From an uncultured Clostridia bacterium (GTDB lineage Bacteria; Bacillota; Clostridia; Oscillospirales; Ruminococcaceae): a DNA stretch of 6,082 nt. Position numbers and translations under genes: made by a program. Under the pieces are notes generated by a model. It did no database searches. It was not told the origin of the DNA and saw nothing but the letters and a program-made list of their open reading frames with translations. The stretch is from contig CANRPG010000124.1 of NCBI GenBank assembly GCA_947632425.1, forward strand, positions 1 to 6,082, written 5' to 3'. Within the stretch, counting starts at the first letter, position 1, and each line of letters opens with the position of its first letter. This document shows positions 1-5,997 of the stretch, piece by piece.

Positions 1-115
1 TTACCCGATAAGCTGGGTGGCTACTGCAATTGCTCTGGTTATAGCATACATACTGTTTATGCGACACTTTTTGCGAACGTTCATTGACAGCAAGATACAT
101 CTGAGAAAGGAATAG
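1..115 (+). CDS. C-terminal end of a membrane protein, probably a MATE-family efflux transporter (partial)
   Basis: An open frame enters at the left edge (first full codon at position 2) and ends at TAG 113-115, leaving 37 visible residues. They begin YPISWVATAIALVIAYILFM, a hydrophobic stretch able to span the membrane, followed by a basic tail (RHFLRTF...IHLRKE). A tyrosine-proline-isoleucine-serine-tryptophan start to the last helix with a short charged cytoplasmic tail resembles the C-terminus of Firmicutes MATE multidrug/Na+ antiporters. That is a recognition from memory of the family; the fragment is too short for certainty, and another polytopic transporter is possible. The stop lies 2 bases before the ATG of the next gene, whose Shine-Dalgarno sequence is inside this coding end, so the two are probably co-transcribed. 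Confidence 0.5.
   Translation, partial: YPISWVATAIALVIAYILFMRHFLRTFIDSKIHLRKE
106..111 (+). promoter_or_regulatory. Ribosome binding site for the GrpB-pyrophosphatase fusion gene
   Basis: AAAGGA ends 6 bases before the ATG at 118. It decides between that ATG and a second in-frame ATG at 139 (residue 8), which has no comparable purine-rich site at the right distance. The N-terminal residues from 118 also fit the usual start of clostridial GrpB-like proteins (MIGL.RG.VKL). Confidence 0.6.
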
Positions 116-117
116 TT

Positions 118-1020
118 ATGATAGGTCTTGAAAGAGGTATGGTGAAGCTTTATCCACACGAAAAACAGTGGGAAACACAGGCGCAGGAAACAATATCCCG
201 TCTTAATGAAATACTCGGCGATACTATAAAAGACATTTGCCATGTGGGCAGCACTGCTATAAAAAGCATAAAAGCAAAGCCGATAATTGACATTATGGTT
301 GCTGTAGACAGTTTTGAAGATGTTTTGTCATATGAGCAACAGATGAAAGATGCAGGCTTTTATTACCGACCTAAATCGCAGAGCTTTTTGGGTGACCAGC
401 TTCTATTTGCCTGCGGAAGCTATTACGACGGCACGGGAAATATACAGACGCACTTTATACACGTTGTAAAAACGGGCAGCATGGATCACTTAAATTATGT
501 AAACTTTGTAGAGTACATGTATAATTTTCCTGCCGCTGCTAAGGCATACGAGAAAGTAAAAGAAAGCCTTGCAGAGAGTACCGACGACAGAGGCGTATAC
601 ACACAGGGCAAAGCGGAGTTTATAACATACGCTTTGAGAAAGGCGCTGAACTACTCTTTCTTCGGTAAGGTAGTTGACATAGAGATAGACCGCCCGATAG
701 GTTATGTTCACAAAAAGGGCGAAAAGGTGCTGCACTACCCGATAAATTACGGCTATATACCAAACGTTATCGGCGGCGACGGCGAAGAACTTGATGTATA
801 CTTGCTGGGTGTAGACAAGCCTGTTGAAAGATACACGGTAAAGATAATAGCCGTTATACACCGCCGTGAGCACGAGGAGGACAAGCTGGTCGGCGCGCCT
901 GTGGGAATGAATTTTACAGAAAAAGAAATAGCCGAAGCGGTGCACTTTCAGGAAAGGTTCTACTCCGACTATATTCAGACCGACAAAAACGATTTTTTCT
1001 TTGAAGACAAATATTTATAA
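118..1020 (+). CDS. GrpB/UPF0157 nucleotidyltransferase-like domain fused to an inorganic-pyrophosphatase-like domain
   Basis: A 300-residue, probably cytoplasmic protein of two domains. Residues 1-175 match the GrpB (UPF0157) family, assigned to the nucleotidyltransferase superfamily but without a settled substrate: HVGSTAI at 42-48, KPIIDI at 54-59, THFIHVV at 111-117, and a C-terminal helix pattern with K148, R158, Y161 and K164. The GS(x12)D spacing (G44, S45, D58) fits the superfamily signature, but the second acid expected two residues on is Met60. Residues 182-300 resemble short family I inorganic pyrophosphatases: GKVVDIEIDRPIG at 183-195, YPINYGYIP at 207-215, DGEELDVYLLG at 221-231 (D221, E223 and D226 at the metal-binding Asp positions) and EEDKLVGAP at 253-261. 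Several catalytic residues of classical enzymes (the KYE motif and a following Arg) are not evident, so PPi hydrolysis is unproven. The gene lies 2 bases after the upstream transporter fragment and ends just before a terminator. Domain calls are firm; the biological role is unknown. Confidence 0.85.
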   Translation: MIGLERGMVKLYPHEKQWETQAQETISRLNEILGDTIKDICHVGSTAIKSIKAKPIIDIMVAVDSFEDVLSYEQQMKDAGFYYRPKSQSFLGDQLLFACGSYYDGTGNIQTHFIHVVKTGSMDHLNYVNFVEYMYNFPAAAKAYEKVKESLAESTDDRGVYTQGKAEFITYALRKALNYSFFGKVVDIEIDRPIGYVHKKGEKVLHYPINYGYIPNVIGGDGEELDVYLLGVDKPVERYTVKIIAVIHRREHEEDKLVGAPVGMNFTEKEIAEAVHFQERFYSDYIQTDKNDFFFEDKYL

Positions 1021-1024
1021 AGCA

Positions 1025-1052
1025 AAGCTCCGAAGCGTAAACCTCGGAGCTT
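1025..1052. terminator. Bidirectional intrinsic terminator between the convergent transcription units
   Basis: The arms at 1025-1033 and 1044-1052 are perfect 9-bp inverted repeats (AAGCTCCGA / TCGGAGCTT). On the plus strand the hairpin is followed by GTTTTTAT and ends the fusion gene, whose stop is 4 bases upstream. Read on the minus strand, the stem extends to 11 bp through a G-U and a G-C pair, with a 6-base loop. It begins 4 bases after the trpA stop and is followed by the weaker tract TGCTTTAT. It is therefore likely to end both transcripts, more strongly on the plus strand. The whole intergenic space is 36 bases. Confidence 0.85.
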
Positions 1053-1056
1053 GTTT

Positions 1057-1827
1057 TTATCTTATGGCATCTTTCATAGACTTTACATACTCGCCAACAT
1101 ATTTAGGCGAATCTTTGCCGTATTTCTCGATTATCTTAATGATAGCAGAGCCTACTATTGCGCCGTCTGCTATATCAGACATTTTCTTTGCCTGCTCGGG
1201 CGTTGATATGCCGAAGCCTATCGCACACGGGATACCGGTATTTTCTCTGACTATCTTGACTATCGATGCAAGGTCGGTCTTTATCTCGCTTCTTGTGCCC
1301 GTAACGCCAAGGCTTGAAACTATGTAGAGAAATCCCTCGGCTTCTTTTGCGATCATGGAGATACGGTCGGCGGAAGTCGGCGCAATAAGCGATATAAGGT
1401 CAACGCCGTACTTTTGGCAGACTGGCAAAAATTCGTCTTTTTCTTCATACGGAAGATCAGGAAGTATCAAGCCGTCGATGCCTATTTCTTTGCAGGTGGA
1501 AATAAACTTTTCCGCACCGTAAGAGAACACAACGTTTGCGTAGGTCATAAACACCATTGGTATGAAAACTTCTTTGCGAATCTCTTTTACAAGATCAAAG
1601 ATCTTATCAGTAGTAACGCCGCCATTCAGCGCCCTTATATTAGCACCTTGAATTACAGGGCCTTCGGCTGTGGGGTCAGAAAAAGGTATGCCAAGCTCAA
1701 TAAGGTCAGCGCCGTTGTCTGCGGCAGCTTTTACTGCTTGCAGGGTGGTTTGCAGATCGGGGTCGCCGCAGGTTATGAACGGTATAAACGCTTTGCCGTT
1801 TGCAAAAGCCTTATTTATATTACTCAT
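1057..1827 (-). CDS. trpA: Tryptophan synthase alpha subunit
   Basis: TrpA cleaves indole-3-glycerol phosphate to indole and glyceraldehyde 3-phosphate and channels indole to TrpB in the alpha2-beta2 complex. The 256-residue TIM-barrel protein is close to the usual 250-270. Visible motifs are FITCGDPD at 17-24, the catalytic Glu44 in ELGIPFSDP (44-52), AEGPVIQGANIRAL at 54-67, and the phosphate-binding loops SSLGVTGTR (171-179), GFGIST (204-209) and GAIVGSAI (222-229). The second catalytic acid, Asp60 in E. coli TrpA, is Glu55 here, a conservative change I recall in other clostridial sequences. The start at 1827 is chosen over an in-frame ATG at 1854 because AGGGGAGG sits 6 bases before it and the protein then begins MSNINKAF, as homologues do. 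It overlaps the end of trpB by 8 bp, the last gene of the operon. Confidence 0.96.
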   Translation of the reverse strand: MSNINKAFANGKAFIPFITCGDPDLQTTLQAVKAAADNGADLIELGIPFSDPTAEGPVIQGANIRALNGGVTTDKIFDLVKEIRKEVFIPMVFMTYANVVFSYGAEKFISTCKEIGIDGLILPDLPYEEKDEFLPVCQKYGVDLISLIAPTSADRISMIAKEAEGFLYIVSSLGVTGTRSEIKTDLASIVKIVRENTGIPCAIGFGISTPEQAKKMSDIADGAIVGSAIIKIIEKYGKDSPKYVGEYVKSMKDAIR

Positions 1828-3010
1828 GGATATCCTCCCCTCTGTATCTTGCAATCGCCGCGCAGTCCTTGTCGCCTCTGCCAGAAATTGTTATAACGAT
1901 AATTTTATCTTTGCTCATGGTCGGGGCAAGTTTCATGGCATACGCCACTGCATGGGCGGATTCTATTGCAGGAATAATTCCCTCGATCTTTGCCAGATAC
2001 TCAAACGCGCAGACCGCTTCTTCATCGGTTACTGGAACATACTGCGCTCTGCCTATGTCGTGCAGATATGCGTGCTCAGGGCCAACGCCGGGGTAGTCAA
2101 GACCTGCCGAGATTGAGTAAACGGGCGCTATCTGACCGTATTTGTCCTGACAGAAATATGACTTCATTCCGTGAAATATGCCAAGGCTGCCTGTGTTCAT
2201 GGTAGCGGCTGTTTCAAAGGTATCTATTCCCCTGCCTGCCGCCTCGCAGCCTATGAGCTGAACGTCTTTATCCTCAATAAAATGATAGAAACTGCCTATG
2301 GCGTTTGAGCCGCCGCCAACGCAAGCCAAAATGGCATCGGGCAGCCTGCCTTCTTTTTCAAGCATCTGCTGCTTTATTTCTTTTGAAATTACCGACTGAA
2401 AATCTCTCACTATCGTCGGGAACGGGTGCGGACCCATTACAGAGCCGAGACAGTAGTGGGTGTCGTCAATTCGGCTGGTCCACTCTCTCATGGCCTCAGA
2501 TACGGCATCTTTGAGCGTTGCAGTACCTGTTTTTACGGGTACAACATCAGAGCCCAGAAGCCGCATACGGTAAACGTTGAGAGCCTGGCGCTTGGTGTCC
2601 TCCTCACCCATGAAAACCACACATTCCATGCCCATAAGCGCGGCAGCTGTAGCGGTAGCAACACCGTGCTGACCTGCGCCCGTTTCGGCGATAAGGCGTG
2701 TTTTACCCATTTTCTTGGCAAGCAGCGCCTGACCGAGCACATTGTTTATCTTATGCGCGCCCGTATGGTTGAGATCCTCACGTTTGAGATATATCTTCGC
2801 GCCGCCGAGGTCTGCGGTCATTTTTTCTGCATAATACAGCCTTGAAGGTCTGCCTGCATAATCGTTGAAAAGCGCCGTAAGCTCATCATTGAACTGTTTA
2901 TCATTCTTATAGAAGTTATACGCTTCTTCAAGCTCGATAACGGCGTTCATAAGCGTTTCGGGTATATACTGACCGCCGTGTATACCGAAACGACCGTTTT
3001 TATTAGTCAT
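1820..3010 (-). CDS. trpB: Tryptophan synthase beta subunit (PLP-dependent)
   Basis: TrpB joins indole and L-serine to give L-tryptophan, using pyridoxal phosphate. The 396-residue protein has normal length and is the TrpB1 type that pairs with TrpA. It starts FGIHGGQYIPE, as is usual for the family. The PLP lysine is Lys87 in NHTGAHKINN (81-90). Glu109 lies in AETGAGQHG (108-116), the substrate carboxylate loop. The PLP phosphate-binding loop GGGSNAIG is at 232-239, Asp305 lies in SAGLDYPGVGPEHAYL, and the cofactor-ring motif SGRGDKD is at 376-382. These positions match the classical enterobacterial enzyme almost residue for residue, so an active enzyme is expected. GGAGAG ends 8 bases before the ATG and lies in the last codons of trpF, 2 nt upstream. 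The stop overlaps the trpA start. Confidence 0.98.
   Translation of the reverse strand: MTNKNGRFGIHGGQYIPETLMNAVIELEEAYNFYKNDKQFNDELTALFNDYAGRPSRLYYAEKMTADLGGAKIYLKREDLNHTGAHKINNVLGQALLAKKMGKTRLIAETGAGQHGVATATAAALMGMECVVFMGEEDTKRQALNVYRMRLLGSDVVPVKTGTATLKDAVSEAMREWTSRIDDTHYCLGSVMGPHPFPTIVRDFQSVISKEIKQQMLEKEGRLPDAILACVGGGSNAIGSFYHFIEDKDVQLIGCEAAGRGIDTFETAATMNTGSLGIFHGMKSYFCQDKYGQIAPVYSISAGLDYPGVGPEHAYLHDIGRAQYVPVTDEEAVCAFEYLAKIEGIIPAIESAHAVAYAMKLAPTMSKDKIIVITISGRGDKDCAAIARYRGEDIHE
1834..1841 (-). promoter_or_regulatory. Ribosome binding site of trpA, inside the trpB coding end
   Basis: On the minus strand AGGGGAGG lies 6 bases before the ATG at 1827 and within the last codons of trpB. It fixes the trpA start and rules out the longer frame beginning at 1854. 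With the 8-bp overlap ATGAGTAA, it suggests translation of trpA is coupled to that of trpB, fitting a 1:1 complex. Confidence 0.8.
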
Positions 3011-3012
3011 AC

Positions 3013-3624
3013 CTATTTCTCTCCATTTCTTACTATGCGCACAAATTCACGCATTTTATTCTTATCTTTCAAGCCGTCTGTCTCAATACCCGAGCTGACA
3101 TCTACGGCATAAGGGTGCAGGGTGTTTACAGCTTCTGCAATATTGTCAAGCGAAAGACCGCCTGCAAGAAAATAAGGTCTGTGCAAAGCCTCGAGCAAGC
3201 TCCAGTCAAAACGCCTGCCTGTTCCCTTTCCTGCATCAGCCATGATAAATTCGGCAGAAGAATTTTCGGCATTTTGTATATCTGTAATATCGGATATTTT
3301 GAAAGCTTTTATTACAGGCTTGTTTGTAAGTTTACGCAGCTCGCTGATATAGCTGTCGTCCTCATTTCCGTGAAGCTGTATAACGTCTATAGTACCGCTT
3401 TCGGCAAGCTGTGCCACCCTTTGCGGCGTTTCGTCTACAAAAACACCTACAGCTTTTATCCTGCTGTCAAGCATTTTTTTAAGCTTTTTTGCCAGTTCAT
3501 CTGAAACCTGACGTTTGCTTTTATCCCAGAACACAAAACCTATAAATTCGGGCAGAATTTCATTCACAACGTCTATATCGCATACTCTTGAAAGACCGCA
3601 CAGTTTTATTTTAGTATCGCTCAT
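3013..3624 (-). CDS. trpF: Phosphoribosylanthranilate isomerase
   Basis: TrpF converts N-(5-phosphoribosyl)anthranilate to CdRP by an Amadori rearrangement, the step between TrpD and TrpC. The protein is 203 residues, a normal length for the free-standing enzyme. KLCGL at 7-11 carries the catalytic base Cys9, and Asp130 in ADAGKGTGRRFDW (129-141) is the expected general acid. QLHGNE (83-88), LAGGL (153-157) and VDVSSGIE (174-181) are the other family signatures, the last two binding the substrate phosphate. The reading frame is open upstream to an ATG at 3702, but that would bury 77 bases in trpC. The start at 3624 has AGAGGTG 6 bases upstream and gives the typical N-terminus. It follows the trpC stop by 1 nt and precedes trpB by 2 nt. 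It is not fused to trpC, unlike in E. coli. Confidence 0.96.
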   Translation of the reverse strand: MSDTKIKLCGLSRVCDIDVVNEILPEFIGFVFWDKSKRQVSDELAKKLKKMLDSRIKAVGVFVDETPQRVAQLAESGTIDVIQLHGNEDDSYISELRKLTNKPVIKAFKISDITDIQNAENSSAEFIMADAGKGTGRRFDWSLLEALHRPYFLAGGLSLDNIAEAVNTLHPYAVDVSSGIETDGLKDKNKMREFVRIVRNGEK

Positions 3625-3625
3625 T

Positions 3626-4405
3626 CTAAGCACCTCTGAGATATGAAAGCTTTGCTTTTTTATCATCGGAACGCATAAGTGTTTCACCAACAAGAACCGC
3701 ATCTGCGCCTATCTCACGCAAGTTGCGGACATCATCGGCAGTTTTCACACCGCTTTCAGATACAAACAGAACATCGCCCGGTATAAGCTGCCTGAGACGT
3801 CGGCTGTTTTCGGTATCTACGGAAAAATCTTTAAGATTGCGGTTGTTGACGCCTATAATTCTTGCGCCTGCCGAAATTGCCGTTTTAACTTCCTGCTCAT
3901 CATGCGCTTCAACAAGTGCCGAAAGCCCCAGTTTATCGCATATGCCGATATAGCGTTTTATCTGCTCTTTGTCAAGGATAGAACATATAAGCAGAACCGC
4001 CTGCGCGCCGAGAAGCTTTGCTTCATATATCATATACTCGTCAACGGTGAAATCCTTGCGCAGACAGGGTATTGAAACGTTGACGACTATCTCTTTGAGA
4101 TACTCATTGCTGCCGAGAAACCATTTTGGCTCTGTAAGCACGGATATGCAGTCAGCGCCTGCCGCTTCGTATTCTTTTGCAATATCAAGATACGGAAAAT
4201 CGGGAGCTATAAGACCTTTTGACGGCGACGCTTTTTTACACTCGCATATAAAAGAGATACCCTCTTTTTTCAGAGCATTTTCAAAAGCAAAATTACCTAC
4301 AGGCAGCGATAGCGCTCTTTCCGCAATTTCTTCTGTGGGAATTTCAAGCTTAGCTTTTTCTACGCGCTCTTTGGCATACTGCGACAGCTGATCGAGAATA
4401 GTCAT
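3626..4405 (-). CDS. trpC: Indole-3-glycerol phosphate synthase
   Basis: TrpC closes the indole ring, turning CdRP into indole-3-glycerol phosphate with loss of CO2 and water. The 259-residue length is typical of the monofunctional TIM-barrel enzyme. Catalytic residues are all visible: Glu55 and Lys57 in CECKKASPSKG (54-64), Lys117 in LRKDF (115-119), Glu166 in VEAH (165-168), Asn187 or Asn188 in NNRNL (187-191), and Glu217/Ser218 in SESG (216-219). TEP at 91-93 and VGET at 239-242 are further family marks. The N-terminal helix (1-45) that shapes the active site is complete. The ATG overlaps the trpD stop as ATGA, with AGAGGT 9 bases upstream. The stop is 1 nt before trpF. Identification is secure. 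Confidence 0.97.
   Translation of the reverse strand: MTILDQLSQYAKERVEKAKLEIPTEEIAERALSLPVGNFAFENALKKEGISFICECKKASPSKGLIAPDFPYLDIAKEYEAAGADCISVLTEPKWFLGSNEYLKEIVVNVSIPCLRKDFTVDEYMIYEAKLLGAQAVLLICSILDKEQIKRYIGICDKLGLSALVEAHDEQEVKTAISAGARIIGVNNRNLKDFSVDTENSRRLRQLIPGDVLFVSESGVKTADDVRNLREIGADAVLVGETLMRSDDKKAKLSYLRGA
3631..3637 (-). promoter_or_regulatory. Ribosome binding site of trpF, inside the trpC coding end
   Basis: Minus-strand AGAGGTG lies 6 bases before the ATG at 3624, spanning the last trpC codons. It supports the short 203-residue TrpF over a frame that extends a further 26 residues upstream. Confidence 0.7.
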
Positions 4406-5418
4406 CTGTTGCTTACCTCTATAAACTTGTTGAGTGTCTCCAGTGCTTTGCCGCTGTCGATTATCTCGCCTGCAAGCTTTATGCCGTCAGCCATGCTGTC
4501 AGCCTTGCCGCCGATATAGAGGGCCGCGCCAGCGTTCATCAGAACGGCATTTCTCTTGTGACCCTTTTCGCCTTTGAGGATATTCAGGGTTATCTGCGCG
4601 TTTTCTTCGGGCGTGCCGCCTACAAGGTCAGACTTCTGACATCTTTCAAGGCCGAAATCCTCGGGCGTGATAACATAAGTTTTATACCAGCCGTCTTTGA
4701 ACTCACAAACGGTAGTAGGCGAGCTGAGCGATATTTCGTCAAGCTTATCCTGACCGTAAACTACCATGCCTTTTTCTACGCCGAGATTTATAAGCACCTG
4801 TGCCAGCGGCTGAACAAGATACTCGTCATAAACGCCGAGAAGCTGCATTTTCGGGCTGCCGGGGTTTGTAAGGGGCCCGAGGATATTGAACACCGTTCTG
4901 AAACCAAGCTCCTTGCGGATAGCGCCGACATACTTCATAGAAGTGTGATATTTCTGCGCAAAGAAGAAGCACATACCCACTTCGTTAAGAAGCTCTATGC
5001 ATTTGTCGGGATCTTGCTGAATGTTTACGCCGAGGGCTTCAAGACAGTCGGCAGTACCGCACTTTGAAGAAGCCGCTCTGTTGCCGTGCTTTGCAACTTT
5101 CATACCGCCTGCCGCAGCTACAAGCGCAGAAGTTGTTGAGATATTAAAGCTGTGAGCGTTGTCTCCTCCCGTGCCGACTATCTCAAAGATGTCCATTCCT
5201 GTGTCTACCTTGGTGGCGTGGTCACGCATTGCGGCAGCACAGCCTGCTATCTCGTCTGTAGTTTCGGCTTTTGCGCTCTTTGTAGAAAGCGACGCAAGAA
5301 ATGCCGCGTTCTGCGTGGGCGTTGACTCACCGCTCATGATCTCGTTCATAACGGTGTAAGCCTCGTCATAGGTAAGATCCATTTTGTTTACCACTTTTTC
5401 AATTGCTTCTTTGATCAT
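4402..5418 (-). CDS. trpD: Anthranilate phosphoribosyltransferase
   Basis: TrpD transfers phosphoribosyl from PRPP to anthranilate. The 338-residue protein is full length for the unfused enzyme. In order it shows the PRPP-binding loop GTGGD (82-86), NIST (92-95), KHGNRAASS (110-118), the anthranilate-site region with Arg168 in IRKELGFRT (167-175), GPLTNP (181-186), the Mg-binding acids Asp227/Glu228 in LDEIS (226-230), and the late NAGAAL (295-300). These distinguish it from the related pyrimidine nucleoside phosphorylases. AAGGAGAG ends 6 bases before the ATG and overlaps the trpG stop; the gap to trpG is 12 nt, the widest in the operon. The gene ends in a 4-bp overlap with trpC. TrpD is separate from TrpG, unlike the TrpGD fusion of enterobacteria. 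Confidence 0.97.
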   Translation of the reverse strand: MIKEAIEKVVNKMDLTYDEAYTVMNEIMSGESTPTQNAAFLASLSTKSAKAETTDEIAGCAAAMRDHATKVDTGMDIFEIVGTGGDNAHSFNISTTSALVAAAGGMKVAKHGNRAASSKCGTADCLEALGVNIQQDPDKCIELLNEVGMCFFFAQKYHTSMKYVGAIRKELGFRTVFNILGPLTNPGSPKMQLLGVYDEYLVQPLAQVLINLGVEKGMVVYGQDKLDEISLSSPTTVCEFKDGWYKTYVITPEDFGLERCQKSDLVGGTPEENAQITLNILKGEKGHKRNAVLMNAGAALYIGGKADSMADGIKLAGEIIDSGKALETLNKFIEVSNR

Positions 5419-5430
5419 AACTATCTCTCC

Positions 5431-5997
5431 TTATATATCAATAAAATTTTTTAGCATTGTTTTGCCGTCTGGTGTCATTATAGACTCGGGGTGGAACTGC
5501 ACGCCGTAAATCGGGTATTCTTTGTGCTGTACCGCCATAACCTCGCCATCATCTGTTATTGCCGTAACTTTCAGACAATCGGGCATAGTTTTTTCGTCAG
5601 CTGCAAGTGAATGATACCTTGCAACAAGAGCACTGTCGGGGCAGTCTTTGAACAGCTTACAATCCTTATCAAACTTTGCATTTGACTGCTTGCCGTGCAT
5701 AAGCCGTTTTGCATATGTAACTTTTGCTCCGAACGCCATACAAATTGCCTGATGACCCAGGCACACGCCAAGTATAGGTATCTCACTGCCAAGCTGCTGT
5801 ACAACATCTATAATAATGCCTGCATTTTCAGGTCTGCCGGGGCCGGGTGAAAGAATTATCCTGTCGGGAGAAAGCTTTCTTATCTCTTCCACGGTCATTT
5901 CATCGTTGCGTATTACCTTTATATCGGGAGATATCTCGCCGACAAGCTGAAAAAGGTTATAAGAAAAGCTGTCATAATTGTCTATGAGAAGTATCAT
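5431..5997 (-). CDS. trpG: Anthranilate synthase component II (glutamine amidotransferase)
   Basis: TrpG hydrolyses glutamine and delivers ammonia to TrpE, which makes anthranilate from chorismate. The 188-residue class I amidotransferase has the complete triad: Cys79 in GVCLGHQ (77-83), His169 and Glu171 in FHPES (168-172). DNYDSF (6-11), the oxyanion-loop region SPGPGRP (50-56), HGK (101-103) and RYHSL (127-131) are further marks of the TrpG/PabA group. TrpG and PabA are hard to tell apart by sequence, and one subunit may serve both anthranilate and p-aminobenzoate synthesis; position between trpE and trpD supports the trpG name. The ATG overlaps the trpE stop as ATGA, and AGGAGG lies 7 bases upstream. 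This close linkage fits equal production of the two subunits. Confidence 0.95.
   Translation of the reverse strand: MILLIDNYDSFSYNLFQLVGEISPDIKVIRNDEMTVEEIRKLSPDRIILSPGPGRPENAGIIIDVVQQLGSEIPILGVCLGHQAICMAFGAKVTYAKRLMHGKQSNAKFDKDCKLFKDCPDSALVARYHSLAADEKTMPDCLKVTAITDDGEVMAVQHKEYPIYGVQFHPESIMTPDGKTMLKNFIDI

Noticed and set aside
84..89. A perfect TTGACA hexamer just before the GrpB-fusion gene, resembling a -35 box
   Set aside because: No acceptable -10 box lies 16-18 bases downstream: the bases there are AAGGAA. The nearest TATAAT-like string, TATGAT at 117, is 27 bases away and overlaps the start codon. The hexamer lies within the upstream coding end and is probably chance.
490..945. A 151-codon minus-strand open frame opposite the fusion gene
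   Set aside because: It lies wholly antisense to a gene with clear conserved domains. It has no family motif that I recognise and no convincing ribosome binding site.
1828..1854. Nine-residue N-terminal extension of TrpA from the ATG at 1854
   Set aside because: It would include the AGGGGAGG Shine-Dalgarno sequence of the downstream ATG as coding sequence and does not resemble TrpA N-termini.
1414..2116. Plus-strand open frames opposite trpA and trpB (160, 148 and 98 codons)
   Set aside because: They mirror strongly conserved trpA/trpB coding sequence, overlap each other in different frames and show no domain signature, so they are shadows.
3625..3702. 26-residue N-terminal extension of TrpF from the ATG at 3702
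   Set aside because: The extension overlaps trpC out of frame. The ATG at 3624 has its own ribosome binding site, and the family begins a few residues before KxCG.
4870..4880. GC-rich palindrome-like string (GGGGCCC) in trpD
   Set aside because: It is short, encodes the conserved GPLTNP motif, and has no T tract or repeat partner nearby.
4558..5067. A 169-codon plus-strand open frame opposite trpD
   Set aside because: It is fully antisense to intact trpD. Its composition follows from the reverse complement of trpD codons, with no recognisable motif.
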